NCBI GenBank assembly: GCA_030407315.1
Contig: JALQPE010000337.1
Location: 1-64,000, forward strand
Direction of reading: 5' to 3'
Length of the DNA: 64,000 bases
From: Asparagopsis taxiformis
Lineage: Eukaryota > Rhodophyta > Florideophyceae > Bonnemaisoniales > Bonnemaisoniaceae
A program made the position numbers and the translations under genes. The notes under the pieces were generated by a model, which was given only the letters and a program-made list of their open reading frames with translations, had not been told where the DNA came from and ran no database searches. Numbering within the stretch: position 1 is the first letter of the stretch; each line of letters opens with the position of its first letter. Shown here piece after piece: positions 50,059 through 60,782 of the stretch.

Positions 50059-51756
50059 CAGACACCAACAAAATCAGTCGCTGCCGCTCCGCCGACTTCA
50101 GCTTATACCACCCTGCTGATGACCCTATCTACACCACCGCCAACACGTACGCCCGTAAAATTACTACCCAGTTCACTGAACCCCGTAACACCAAAGAGGC
50201 ACGCTCTGCTCCTGATTCTACTGAATGGTCAATCGCGTGGAACAGCGAGCTGGACACTCTAGAGAACGCAGGGATTATATCCTTTATTCCTCCTAACACT
50301 AAACTTCTCCCTGTCACTATGGTACTCAATCTCAAGAAGGACAGTGACGGAAATCCACTGCTCTGCAAAGCTAGATGCACCATCCGCGGTGACCGCCAAG
50401 TCGCTGGCCTTCACTATGATCCTCAAGACCTCTCAAGCCCAGTCGCGCACTAAGACGCGATTCGCTCATCACTTGCTTTAGCTGCTGCCCAAAATTACTC
50501 CGTCTACCACTGGGACCTAGAAGCTGCCTTCCTCCACGAGCTTTTCACAGAGAACAGAAACCTGTTTCTTCACCAGCCCAGACGTTTCGATGGCTCTGAA
50601 AAATATCCCAATCACATTGTTCGGTTAACAGGCAACATGTACGGCAGTCGCCAGGCCTGCAAGATCTTTACTGAAGGCCTGGCCGACCACCTTACACTTT
50701 CTGACTTTCAGCGCCTCTCTTCCGACTCCTGTTCATTTATCTTACGCAGCAATACGGATTCTTCTCATTTTCTCCTCCTTGTCATCACTGTAGACGACTT
50801 TCTCGTCACCACAAACAGCCCAAGCCTTACCAACACCGTCAAAATGCACCTCCGTACCAAGTACAAACTGAAAGACCTCAGTACAGTGGAACACATCCTA
50901 GGATGGAAGGTAACACACTCTACCGAAGGCATCAAAATCTCCCAGCCAGCTTACACTCAATCTGTCCTAGAGCGTTTCAGACTCAATGACGCTAAGCCTT
51001 TCCCCTCACCCATCGCCTCTGAGCTTATCTCACCTTCCCCATCATCTACAAGTACCTCTGGACCTTGCTAAATACGACTATCAGGGCCTCATCGGCTGTC
51101 TTCGTTATCTCGCGGACTCAACCCGCCCCGACCTTGCATTCATCGTCGGCTATCTTGGCCGCTTTACCCATTCACCACAGAAGCACCACTGGCAAGCTGC
51201 CCTTCGTGCTCTGCGCTATCTGAAAGGTAGTATCAACACTGGCATCCTCTACAAGCGGGGATATTCCTCACCGCTCCAAACTTTTTCCGACTCCGACCAT
51301 GCTTCCTGCCCCACCACAAGACGCTCCACCACTGGTACAGTGATCTTCTATAATGGCGCACCTATCGCATGGCAATCCAAACGCCAATCCCAGGTCGCAC
51401 CATCCACACACGAAGCGGAATTCATTGCCACGTTCCACTCGACACAGCACCTCAAGATACTTTCTCGCTTTTTCACTGAAACCGGACACACCTCTCCCGA
51501 ACCTCTAGATCTCTTCATCGACAACGCGGCCGCTATTGCCACTGCCAAGTCGAAATATCCTACACCCAAGTCACGTCATATAGACGTCAAGTATCATTGG
51601 ATCCGTGAGCAAGTACAAGCCGGCTTCATCAACCCTCAACATATCTCTTCCCCTGAGAACCCAGCTGACCTCCTCACAAAAGCACTGAAGCCTGCACAGT
51701 TCCAATCCAAACTACACCTCCTTCGCCTCTCACCACACACGGCGCGCGGCGACTGA
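50059..51756 (+). pseudogene. Copia element, 3' part (reverse transcriptase, RNase H)
   Basis: Continues the Copia polyprotein from 24344. The reverse transcriptase has WNSELDTLENAGIISFI, an in-frame TAA at 50451-50453 (in the SPVAH-DAIRSS region), HWDLEAAFLHELF and the catalytic ITVDDFLVTT. A frameshift near 51055 moves the frame before LIGCLRYLADSTRPDLAF. The RNase H keeps SDSDHASCPTTRRSTTG, THEAEFIA and IDNAAAIA. The end is PADLLTKAL..., as expected for Copia. With the changes in the 5' part, the element had lost coding capacity apart from the transposon insertion. Confidence 0.87.
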
Positions 51757-51966
51757 CGAATAACTATTCTCTTCCGCGCCGTGTCCGATGACAGTCTCTT
51801 GACGAATATCTACTATTTACAGGAACCCCTTACAGTAATCACACAGTATTTAATCCCCGTCGCGGACCGCCGCCGCGACGCAATAAATCCTCGAGGAGAG
51901 AGGACAACATCTTCACTTCTTCAACACGAAGCACGCGCCAGCGCGTGAAGGGCACTTGTCACACAA
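51757..51966. other. Copia 3' flank / probable LTR remnant
   Basis: Non-coding stretch with CGCGGACCGCCGCCGCGACG (a GC-rich hairpin) and AATAAA at 51881-51886. It probably includes the Copia 3' LTR, but no matching 5' LTR was found to set its limits. Confidence 0.4.
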
Positions 51967-52863
51967 CTAAAAACCATTCCTACATTGCAGATACTCTGCT
52001 CGAAGTGACAGGAGTGTGTCACGAACAGATTCCAGTGTATCCTCAAGAGTCCTAACAGTTCCATTCACTATATTCTCCTGATTCAAGGCTGCTGCCTGAC
52101 GCGTTCTTGAACTCCGAAGAGATCTCGCTGCAAGATTTCTTTGGCGTCGTGCTGATCGAAGGCTGCGAAGCAAAAGTTGCAAACGATTTCGCAATTCTCT
52201 TCTCCTCATTCCAGTTGCAAATCGCAAAGAACTTCTAGTGGCTCGAATTGCTCCTAGAATGCGTCTTACATTTCCTGTGGCTTCTCTCAAGTTGTTCTCA
52301 TCCGTTTCAACCCTCCTTTCCGCTTCCATTCTCTCCATCCGAGCCAACCTGAGGTCATTTGAAGCTCTTGTGAAACGGAGTAGACAGATTTCAACCTTGT
52401 TTTCTGCGTTTCTTAGAGCATCTCTTTGCGGTCCACAAGTTCTCGCTGTGGTAAATGTAGTGGTAAATATTATAGGCAGCGTTGCAGTTGCTGACGTGAC
52501 CGAAATCGTCGTGGCTACAGTAACGGAAGGAGATGTAGAAGGTAAACTTGGTATTGTTGAAAGCGTTGTAGCTCCAGTTGTGGCTGTGGTTGGCAGTACT
52601 GCTATCGTAGGAGATACAGCAAATACAGGAATAGAAGAAGAAAAACTTGATATTGTTGATAGCGTTGTAGCCCCAGTCGTGGCTGTTGTTGGCGGGACTG
52701 GAATCGTAGTCAATAGAGCAACGGTAGGAGGAGACGAAGAAGATATACTTGGTGGTGTTGGTGGTGCTATGGGACCTGACTCTCCTTGGTTACCATCGAC
52801 AGGTAGAGGTGGTAGGAACCCTTGGGGTGGTTCTTGTTGGTGATCCACGGAACTTGAAGAATA
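51967..52863 (-). pseudogene. Secreted coiled-coil protein gene, 3' part (split by Gypsy-2)
   Basis: This is the C-terminal 298 codons of a gene whose first 46 codons lie at 58458-58595. Gypsy-2 plus its 5-bp duplication separates the two parts, and they are in frame across the junction, giving 344 residues against 331 in the paralogue. The piece begins with a Ser/Thr/Pro/Val-rich region with tandem repeats (ATTGATTLSTI units). A helical C-terminal region follows, from CGPQRDALRNAENK to SLRAEYLQC, with three cysteines placed as in the paralogue. The insertion puts an LTR in the reading frame, so the gene should be inactive. Confidence 0.8.
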
Positions 52864-52868
52864 ATGCT

Positions 52869-53196
52869 TGTAGTTAATCGTGGTTTGAGTTTTTGTTGAG
52901 GTGGTTTTTCCTGCCTCCTTTACTTCTACTCTCTGCTACCTGCGTTTAAATACACTCGATATCTCCCTAGCTATGTTTTCTGTTTCATTGACTATGTCCA
53001 ATTCCCAGCGATAAACAGCTTGCACCGCCAAAGTTTCCTAGTTAGCCAGTCAAAAAGAAAAGGTCTTCCATTAATTGTGTAGCATTTGGCTGCGCCAAAC
53101 GGAGTCTTGAGAGGAAATACAGGAAAGATGATAATGGGCATAATAGAACCGAATTTGGGATCTCCATTTGAATCGCATTATTTGGAATGCGTGACA
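52869..53196 (-). repeat. Gypsy-2 3' LTR
   Basis: 328 bp, begins TGTAGTTAATCG and ends GCGTGACA on the plus strand. It matches the other LTR in length and in all stretches compared. Confidence 0.92.
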
Positions 53197-53218
53197 GCCC
53201 CTTCTTTTTGAAGAGCCA

Positions 53219-56200
53219 CTAAGCATTTCGAGCAGCTCTGACCAGATCTTGGTCTGAATAGCTGTCTAGAAACCTGTCCAGCAACACTGGAATATCCTCG
53301 CGCATGATGTCCATTGGCTCCCATGTAGGCTCCTCGTGGTCAAATCCACGCCACTTGCAGCAAACTTCATAGCGTCCAATTGCTTCATTGAAGCGTAATC
53401 CTAGTATCTTAGTGACGGTTTCGTAGTGCGGGCTATTGTGGTCAATAGAATCCAATAAATCTTGAGTGACGTCCAGCGATGAATCAGCATAGAACTTGAG
53501 TCTATTGCAATGAATTGTGTGTAGTTTCTTGGATATCATATCTTCCACCTCGTAGGTGTAATCTGATAATGCCCTTGTGATTCTCTGCGGCCCTGTCCAT
53601 TTGACTCGCAACTTATCTCCATGTTGAGATACAACCTTAGCTACCAATACGAAATCCCCGACATCAAAGTTGACATCTTGTACATTAGTTTTTTCGTTGT
53701 GAGCTTTGATTGAACGTTCCCTATTTCTTGTTCTGCTTGCTGCAACACTTTTGTGAAACTCCTCCAATGATTGTTGGAGTGACTGCACATTGCATATCTT
53801 CTGTGCTTTGACGAAAGATATGCTCTTGGTTTTTGTAGCACGTGGATTGAGCATCGTTCGCAATGGATTGTCTGCAGGAAGCTGTGTCATTATTGTTATC
53901 GGCGCAAGGTTAGCTAGTCCAGTGCGAGGTGTGTGGTTAATTATGCTTTGAACAAGTGGTAGCACAGATGGCCAATCCTTTTCGCGCATGCGAAACTCAG
54001 AAAGAAGAGCTCTCGTTGCCCTTAAGACTTGTTTGCATATAGCCTCAACTGTTCCATTGGCTTGTGGAGTGTATGGGGTTGTAAAATGATGCTGCGCATG
54101 TAATGAACGGTTGAGTGCATTCATCAATGTATTTTTAAAATGCGGACCGCGATCTGAGTTCCATGATAGGACGACACCGAATGTTGTAAACCACTTGAGC
54201 AATGTTTGACATGTTGTCAGCGCATCAGCATTCTTGCAAGGTTCAAGCCAGCTGTACATGGAAGCGTCATCCATGACTATTAGCACGTAGCTGTAACCAT
54301 CTTTGCTGTCCCCCATGTATAAAAAATCAAAATGAATGAGCTCGTTCGGTTTGTCTGCATGTAGTGCATGCCCCATTGGCCTTGCTACCTTCTCTCCGCC
54401 AATCGTGGATAAGCAATGCAAGCAAGAATTGCAGAACGCCTTGATGTCCGCCTCGATTGTATTCCATACACAGTAAGACTTGATTGCAAATGTAGTTGCA
54501 GCGACTCCGCGATGACCTCCACGACCGCAATGACCCACAATGCATATACGCATCTGCAATTGGATGGAATTAGAAGGTATCCAGATTGTCCCAGATTCAG
54601 AACGTATCAATCCATCTTGAAGACATCCCATGGGTTCCTCCCCTTCGTCTAATGCCGCACGCTGCGCGGTGTAAATTTCCTCGTCACTGGGCCAGGTAAA
54701 ATCAGGATCTAAGTCAGGCGCGACTGGTGCGCGAAATAATGCAGAAAGTTGCACGGATTTACCTTCATGCAGGGGCTTACTGCCCCAGCGCGAGAGGAGG
54801 TCTGCCCAAACATTATCATCTCCAGCAACATGAGAAATAGTGTAGCGAAAAGCAGAAAGTTTCAAAGCCCAACGCTCAACCTTATTGGCTACATGCTTAG
54901 TGATGCTTGGTTTCGTCGAGTAGGGATCGAAAATAAATGTGAGGTTCTTGTGATCTGTGAATATGTTGAATCCTCTTGGTCGCATGAGAAGGTAGTCTAG
55001 GCGTGAGACAGAAGACACAATGGCATATGCTTCTTTCTCAATTGTAGACCATCGGCTACTAGCACCTCTGAATGAGCCAGATAGAAACGCAAGAGGCTCA
55101 TGATGCTGTTCAGCAAATTGTATATCCACCTCATTGGTTGGCACTTGTGTTAAAATCCCTGCCCAATGCTCTTCAGATGCATCTGTAAACAATTGGAAAG
55201 CCTTAGAATCATCTGGATGTGCTAGCATCACGGAATTTGCTAGTGCATTGCGCACAGCCCCAAACGTTTCCTGGTGTTCGTCTGTCCACAACTGTGAATG
55301 CAGTTGGAATTGGGATGCTGCTCTCCGGGTACGAGCTCCGACGGCTTCATAGACCTTTTCCAATACGCGAACAAGAGGAGCAACAAGCTGTGTGAATTGT
55401 GGAATAACACTGCGCATCCAATTGGCTGCACAGATGAACTGCTGTAAATCAGCTCCAGTCATAGGCGTTTGTAATTGAAGGAGACTTTGAAGTCTGCTGG
55501 GATCCATTGTTATGCCACCACTGGATATAATTCGTCCACACCATTTAACCTCCGAAAGGAATAAGCGACACTTAGTAGCATGAAGCTTGATTCGTTTTTT
55601 CCTGCATATTGTAAACAGTAATCGAAGCTTTAGAATGAGTAAGTGTGCAGACTTTGCGTACAATAGTAAATCATCCAGCCATTGTATGATGTCATTCTTC
55701 ATCACTCCTAGAAGCTGCTGTAGCGTACTCTGAAAGAAGGCTGCAGCATTTGTTTGGCCCTGCAACACTCTGGTTGGAGTGTAAACACCATCACAAGTGA
55801 TAAAGCTTTGGCATTCCTGTGAATCCTTATCAAGAGCAAGCTGAAAGTAGCCATGACATAGATCAATTATAGCATAGCATTTCGTACCAGCTAATTGGGC
55901 CGTTGCTGATTCAATGTTCGGCATCGGCCAACAGTGTGGGACAGTCTGCATGTTAACGGGACGAAGGTCGACAGTAAAACGAAATCCTTCTGGACCAGAC
56001 TTGGGGACAATGAGTGGAGCGCAAGCCCATGCACTCTCATTATTAGATTTGACGATACCGAGCCGTATGAATTCATCAATCTTGTTACGCATAAATTCCT
56101 GTTGTTGCGGGGTATACCGACGTACTTTGACACGAACTGGCTTTGCATCATCTTTCAAACGGATCTTCATAGGGAGAGCTCTGATTGGCGGATCTGTTCC

Positions 56201-58078
56201 CAGCTTTGTTCGGAATATGTCTGCAAACTCGAACAATAGAGTGCTGAATTCTTGAACATAGTCCTGTGGTAATCCTTCCCTTACAGCATTGTCAATCATG
56301 GCTTGTATATTCGCTTGAACTTCTTCAACACTCTCTTCACCAATAATATCTTCTAGCGTTTCGAGTGCAATGCCATCGTCATATAAAGCGTCTGCGGTAA
56401 TTGCAGTGTGCATACTTTCCGTACTGTTATCACCTTGCAAATCTTTGGGTCCAATAGTGTGTTCGTCTGCATCTAGGTGCAGTGGCATCTCTGTGACATT
56501 TGCCTCATTTGGATATGTCTGTCCGAGAATCATTGCCAAGTTAGTTGTATGGGGCGGAGCATGACTGTCTGTACGTCTCTGGGAACGACATTCAAAGCCG
56601 ACATCCGAGAAGTCTGTGTCGTGGTATATACTACGTACGGACACAATGTGGGCGTCCAGGTTGAATCCTAGTGACTGCAGTACAGGGCGTGATATAAGAA
56701 CTTCAGGCATGTTATGATCAAAGACTAGGAATTCCAAATTGCGTAGTCGAAACGGGCCCTCAGATGTCATGAGTGTTGTTGACAGTCTTGCCTTTTTGTG
56801 TGCATATATCCTTGTGGTGTCACCAGATGTGTCAATAGCCAATGATACCGGTACTGGATTGGACAATGGGAGCACAGATACAAATACTCCCTGCTCCGCG
56901 CATTTGTCAAGGTGATTCTGGCTTAATGCAGAGTGATCTGCTCCATAATCACCGTTGACGATTACACTCACAGTGTCAGCCAGTTTTGCAAAGTACCTGC
57001 CAGTTCCCTGTAATGCTTCACGAGCTTCGGAATCATGATTATATGACAAAGAGTTTAGTCTTCCGGATTTAGATCGCTCCGCATAATATTCCTTCAGAAA
57101 CTTTTCCTTCTCCTTGCTGCTAGTTCTAGGACAATCCCTTATCATATGCCTTCCATTGCACTTTTCCTTATTGAGGCATAAAGGTAACTGCTTCTTGGAT
57201 GCATCCTGGCTCTTATCTTCACCTGCGGCAGCTGCGATATTCTTACTACTAGCCGTGCTTACCGTATTTGAACGTTTTGGTAGCGAACAGGGAGATTCAG
57301 ATAGTGTTGGGGTGTTACGATTAGTTCTAGCTGGAATGCAAGCGGCTGAGCTATGAAATGATGTATTTTTCAAGGCCTCAGAAGTATTCGCAATCTCTCC
57401 AGCTAGTATTTCACCTCTCTGTTGATCCACTGATGCGGATCGGACAGGGATGAAGGGGTTACATTGTACAGCTTGCTCAACCACATACTGGTAGAACGAA
57501 AGCCAATCAGTTTTCAATGCAGTCTTACACAGGCTCAGATCTGCCAGTATCTTACCCTGCAACTCTGCAGGCTTCAGGAGAGCGCATATGTGTGTAGTAG
57601 CCACCTGTGGGTTGATTGTTATTAGTGTATCCCAGTGCCTGCTTCTGAGAAACTTTTTGTATTCCATGAACAGGTTCTTTATACGAAGCTCTGGGTCATC
57701 CTCGTATATATTGATTTGCACGTTCGCTATGACAGCCTGTTCCAAATCATGGGGTGTGATGGAGTCGAGAGAGATGGCAGTCTTCTCTTCCAACCATTTC
57801 TTTAGAACGTCCTCATTAAGCTCTTCCACTGTATTGACATCTTTGAATTCCTTGAACTCAACGAGAGACAGCAGCAGGTCGGGGTCGAATGAAGATTTGA
57901 GTGAGATAGCAGTAGCTACTCCACCTTGCGCATCAATGTCGCTAATGCGCTGTAGGTACCGTTGACGTGCTTTCACGAATTCGTCAATGGCTTTGCGACC
58001 AAGCTGTCGCAACTCCGGGTGTGTGATAGGGGTGAAAAGTTGTTGCCCTGTGTGGTGACAGCTGTTTGTAGGTGTCAT
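53219..58078 (-). CDS. Gypsy-2 gag-pol polyprotein with chromodomain
   Basis: A 1619-residue frame from ATG 58078. The open frame extends a further 17 codons upstream without an ATG. Order: gag-like N-terminus; knuckle-like CLNKEKCNGRHMIRDC; protease-like region with NGDYGADHSAL, where DYGA replaces the usual DSGA/DTGA; reverse transcriptase (FRFTVDLRPVN, IIDLCHGYFQLAL, WLDDLLLYAKS); RNase H (LFTDASEEHWAGIL, IEKEAYAIVSSV, FTDHKNLTF); integrase (GHRGV.. with H-H-C-C, then IHFDFLYMGDS, SWNSDRGPHFKN and PYTPQANGTVEA). The C-terminus has a chromodomain (YEVCCKWRGFDHEEPTWEP). Chromodomain integrases often target marked chromatin, so this is a chromovirus-type element. The frame has no stops and may be active. 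Confidence 0.92.
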   Translation of the reverse strand: MTPTNSCHHTGQQLFTPITHPELRQLGRKAIDEFVKARQRYLQRISDIDAQGGVATAISLKSSFDPDLLLSLVEFKEFKDVNTVEELNEDVLKKWLEEKTAISLDSITPHDLEQAVIANVQINIYEDDPELRIKNLFMEYKKFLRSRHWDTLITINPQVATTHICALLKPAELQGKILADLSLCKTALKTDWLSFYQYVVEQAVQCNPFIPVRSASVDQQRGEILAGEIANTSEALKNTSFHSSAACIPARTNRNTPTLSESPCSLPKRSNTVSTASSKNIAAAAGEDKSQDASKKQLPLCLNKEKCNGRHMIRDCPRTSSKEKEKFLKEYYAERSKSGRLNSLSYNHDSEAREALQGTGRYFAKLADTVSVIVNGDYGADHSALSQNHLDKCAEQGVFVSVLPLSNPVPVSLAIDTSGDTTRIYAHKKARLSTTLMTSEGPFRLRNLEFLVFDHNMPEVLISRPVLQSLGFNLDAHIVSVRSIYHDTDFSDVGFECRSQRRTDSHAPPHTTNLAMILGQTYPNEANVTEMPLHLDADEHTIGPKDLQGDNSTESMHTAITADALYDDGIALETLEDIIGEESVEEVQANIQAMIDNAVREGLPQDYVQEFSTLLFEFADIFRTKLGTDPPIRALPMKIRLKDDAKPVRVKVRRYTPQQQEFMRNKIDEFIRLGIVKSNNESAWACAPLIVPKSGPEGFRFTVDLRPVNMQTVPHCWPMPNIESATAQLAGTKCYAIIDLCHGYFQLALDKDSQECQSFITCDGVYTPTRVLQGQTNAAAFFQSTLQQLLGVMKNDIIQWLDDLLLYAKSAHLLILKLRLLFTICRKKRIKLHATKCRLFLSEVKWCGRIISSGGITMDPSRLQSLLQLQTPMTGADLQQFICAANWMRSVIPQFTQLVAPLVRVLEKVYEAVGARTRRAASQFQLHSQLWTDEHQETFGAVRNALANSVMLAHPDDSKAFQLFTDASEEHWAGILTQVPTNEVDIQFAEQHHEPLAFLSGSFRGASSRWSTIEKEAYAIVSSVSRLDYLLMRPRGFNIFTDHKNLTFIFDPYSTKPSITKHVANKVERWALKLSAFRYTISHVAGDDNVWADLLSRWGSKPLHEGKSVQLSALFRAPVAPDLDPDFTWPSDEEIYTAQRAALDEGEEPMGCLQDGLIRSESGTIWIPSNSIQLQMRICIVGHCGRGGHRGVAATTFAIKSYCVWNTIEADIKAFCNSCLHCLSTIGGEKVARPMGHALHADKPNELIHFDFLYMGDSKDGYSYVLIVMDDASMYSWLEPCKNADALTTCQTLLKWFTTFGVVLSWNSDRGPHFKNTLMNALNRSLHAQHHFTTPYTPQANGTVEAICKQVLRATRALLSEFRMREKDWPSVLPLVQSIINHTPRTGLANLAPITIMTQLPADNPLRTMLNPRATKTKSISFVKAQKICNVQSLQQSLEEFHKSVAASRTRNRERSIKAHNEKTNVQDVNFDVGDFVLVAKVVSQHGDKLRVKWTGPQRITRALSDYTYEVEDMISKKLHTIHCNRLKFYADSSLDVTQDLLDSIDHNSPHYETVTKILGLRFNEAIGRYEVCCKWRGFDHEEPTWEPMDIMREDIPVLLDRFLDSYSDQDLVRAARNA

Positions 58079-58129
58079 TTTTGGGCAAAGAAAACTCAGT
58101 AAGCCACAATTGGCTTCACTAGTGATCAC

Positions 58130-58457
58130 TGTAGTTAATCGTGGTTTGAGTTTTTGTTGAGGTGGTTTTTCCTGCCTCCTTTACTTCTACTCTCTGCTAC
58201 CTGCGTTTAAATACACTCGATATCTCCCTAGCTATGTTTTCTGTTTCATTGACTATGTCCAATTCCCAGCGATAAACAGCTTGCACCGCCAAAGTTTCCT
58301 AGTTAGCCAGTCAAAAAGAAAAGGTCTTCCATTAATTGTGTAGCATTTGGCTGCGCCAAACGGAGTCTTGAGAGGAAATACAGGAAAGATGATAATGGGC
58401 ATAATAGAACCGAATTTGGGATCTCCATTTGAATCGCATTATTTGGAATGCGTGACA
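58130..58457 (-). repeat. Gypsy-2 5' LTR
   Basis: 328 bp with the same TGTAGTTAATCG..GCGTGACA ends as the other LTR. It carries the promoter for the minus-strand element. The adjacent internal bases (GTGATCACTAGTGAAGCC, minus strand) would include the primer-binding site, but I did not recognise the tRNA. Confidence 0.9.
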
Positions 58458-58595
58458 ATGCTTTCGCTGTTTTCCCCATGATTTGGGATGGATTCCGGGT
58501 GCAAAATTCCCTCCCTCAGCAAGGCTCTCCCTCCAGAATTTAGAAAGAGCAATAAGCGAGAGAACAAGAACGGAGATAATTGGCAAAGAAACCAT
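58458..58595 (-). pseudogene. Secreted coiled-coil protein gene, 5' part with signal peptide
   Basis: First 46 codons, from ATG 58595. Residues 1-20 (MVSLPIISVLVLSLIALSKF) form a hydrophobic signal peptide similar to that of the gene at 60782 (MVAKRIVAVSVLLLIALPSF). The frame enters the Gypsy-2 LTR right after the CAT at 58458 and is completed at 52863-51967. Confidence 0.8.
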
Positions 58596-59786
58596 CTTGT
58601 GAGCAAGACCCGAAGGGAAATGGAAGGATCCGCTCGATGCTTGTCGAAGCGATGATACGAGGCTAGGAAAACGTGGTAAAATAATGCCAGTTGCGATTCA
58701 ACTTCTACGTCGAATCAGTGTTGACATCTATTCTGAGGAAACCGATGCCCTCTCAAGGAAGATGAGATTCCTCGCTTGTAGGTGCCCTGATTTTGTACAT
58801 ATTTGGGCCTGCTCTTGCTGCGAAGTCCGCACAGGAACTCGGAAGTGCAGATTGCGAGAGCTATTCCCAACTTTCGTGGATCTGTTTAATCTACAGATAT
58901 ACCTAAATTGTTTAATACGGGTATACACAAATCAAGTAACTAGGCATGAAGAGTCGGACTTTTCGCCGGCACGAGCCAGTAGCTGGGGGAAAGTTCGAAA
59001 TATCTGACGCTTACGAACACAATTGACGGGGTATGCATCTGGACGAGAGTAGAGAAGGGCAGTCTTTCAAAATGGAGAGGAACAATTAAATTATATTGTG
59101 GCGAATGGTGGCTGTCGGCCTGCCGCATGAATCGTTGTGGAGATTGAGCATCAAACTGGAAATATAGGATGCAAATGATCGTTATAAGTCTCTCTATCGC
59201 TCAATCTGGAATGGAGGCATTCGCGAAAGTACGCTATATGTCGTCAATTGTGAATACAATCGATGAGCTCAACGACAATCGTTACAGACATGGTGGTAAT
59301 CTATGATCCAGATGACCATGCCTCTATCTCTTACGACGGGTCGATTTTTTCCCGGATTTGTTTCGAAGACGCATAATTCTCCGAGATGTGTCTGTAACGG
59401 TGCAGAGTGCTGATATAGATGGACGGTGGAGGGAGAAGACGATGTACGCAAGAAGAGTCGATTCAGATGTTTATATGATGTCACGCATTGAAAACGAGCA
59501 CAACGCGGTCCGTGTCACGTGACGTCGACTACCTGAAAATGCGAATTTTCGCTGCGTTTGATTGGTTCAAGACGGCCCCTTTTCGCGCATGATACTGCCG
59601 TAACTTTTTTTTCTTTTGTCTGCCTTACCTCCTCTCTATCTTACGGCGGCTGGCTTGCCGCCGTCCCTCTACTAGCAGGTTGTCATACGGTCATGTGCTG
59701 TGCTGTTTGCACAGCTAGCGTAGTGGCAGCGCCAATACAGCGACCCCACCTCTGTAATCTCATACAAACAAGTCGCGACCTACAAG
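58596..59786. other. Intergenic, no gene seen
   Basis: About 1.2 kb between the start of the split secreted gene and the end of its intact paralogue. It should hold the promoter of the former and the 3' flank of the latter. A CACGTGACGTC composite site occurs near 59515-59525. No further coding sequence or repeat recognised. Confidence 0.5.
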
Positions 59787-60782
59787 TCAGGTTTCCTGCA
59801 GACATTGCAAATACAACGCGCGGAGCGACACCAATGTTTCTCGAACGGATTCAAGCGTGTTCTCAACACTCTCAACTTGTCCAACGGCAACATCCTCCCT
59901 CCGCAAAGCATCTTCATAAACCGCTCGTGTGACGTTTCGAAATTTGACCGCCGCATTTCGACGTCGTAACGCCAAGCGGAGCCCGCGACGTAGATTGCGT
60001 AGTCGTCTACGTAATGCTGCACTATTTGGACGGGAAAGTAACGCAGCCCTCGTCGCTCGGATCCCTGATAGGATCCGTCTTACGTCTTGTGAAACTTCCA
60101 TCAGGTTATTTTCAGCTACACCAAACCTCCTTTCTGCCGCTGTTCGTTGCATGCGTGCCAATTGAACCTCTCGTGTTAACCGCGTTAACTGTAGTGTACA
60201 GACTTCTTCCTTGTTTTCTGTGTTTTGCACAGCCTGCTTCTGTGGTCCACATTTTTTCTCTGCCTCCAAATCGGGTAGTCTCGGAGAAAAGGCAACTGGG
60301 GGAGTCATCATCGATGATGTAGGTGGTTTTGGCAATGTGGATGTTGGTGGAGACAACGTTGGTTGTATCATCGGTGATGCAGATGGAAATATGGTTGGTG
60401 GCGGTGCAGTAGTAGCCACAGCCAATGTTGGCGGCGTTACAGGTGACGCTGAAGGGAATATAGTTGGCAGTGGTGGTTTAGCAACTGGAGTAAACGTTGG
60501 TTGTGCGAATGGCGACGGTGAAGGGAATATAATCTGAAGAATCTTTGCGGCAGTTGGTGGGGCAAAAGTGATTCCTTGACGCAGCTGTGTCGCATTCTGT
60601 TTGCGATGTGTCTCGTAGCCCGATAAATCTCGATGAATGGCGGAACTAGACGTGTGATTGTTCACGCGATTTATCGCTAGCGTTGTATTGTTACCAGCGC
60701 TAATGATTGGGATGATCTTGGCAAACGAAGGGAGCGCAATAAGCAGGAGGACGGAAACGGCGACGATTCGCTTGGCTACCAT
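59787..60782 (-). CDS. Secreted protein with Pro/Ser/Thr-rich repeats and helical C-terminus
   Basis: A 331-residue frame from ATG 60782, with a clear signal peptide (residues 1-21, ending LPSFAK). Several NxT/NxS sites follow (NNTT, NHTS, NATQ). Residues about 85-165 hold imperfect repeats of PTIFPSASPVTPPTL. From CGPQKQAVQNTENK (about residue 181) the protein is strongly helical and Arg-rich, with likely coiled coil to SLRALYLQC. Cysteines fall at matching places in the paralogue. A cell-wall or extracellular role is a guess. I do not recognise the family. A TATA-like sequence lies at 60888-60897, about 110 bp upstream. Confidence 0.75.
   Translation of the reverse strand: MVAKRIVAVSVLLLIALPSFAKIIPIISAGNNTTLAINRVNNHTSSSAIHRDLSGYETHRKQNATQLRQGITFAPPTAAKILQIIFPSPSPFAQPTFTPVAKPPLPTIFPSASPVTPPTLAVATTAPPPTIFPSASPMIQPTLSPPTSTLPKPPTSSMMTPPVAFSPRLPDLEAEKKCGPQKQAVQNTENKEEVCTLQLTRLTREVQLARMQRTAAERRFGVAENNLMEVSQDVRRILSGIRATRAALLSRPNSAALRRRLRNLRRGLRLALRRRNAAVKFRNVTRAVYEDALRREDVAVGQVESVENTLESVRETLVSLRALYLQCLQET

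Larger units (their letters stand above)
52869..58457 (-). mobile_element. Gypsy-2: complete, probably young chromodomain Gypsy retrotransposon
   Basis: Two LTRs of exactly 328 bp (52869-53196 and 58130-58457), both TG..CA and apparently identical or nearly so by eye. They enclose one open gag-pol frame on the minus strand. The 5-bp duplication ATGCT flanks it (52864-52868 and 58458-58462). A polypurine tract AAAAAGAAGGGG lies next to the 3' LTR (about 53197-53208, minus strand). The lack of LTR divergence and an unbroken polyprotein mean recent insertion. It interrupts a secreted-protein gene in the same orientation. Confidence 0.93.
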
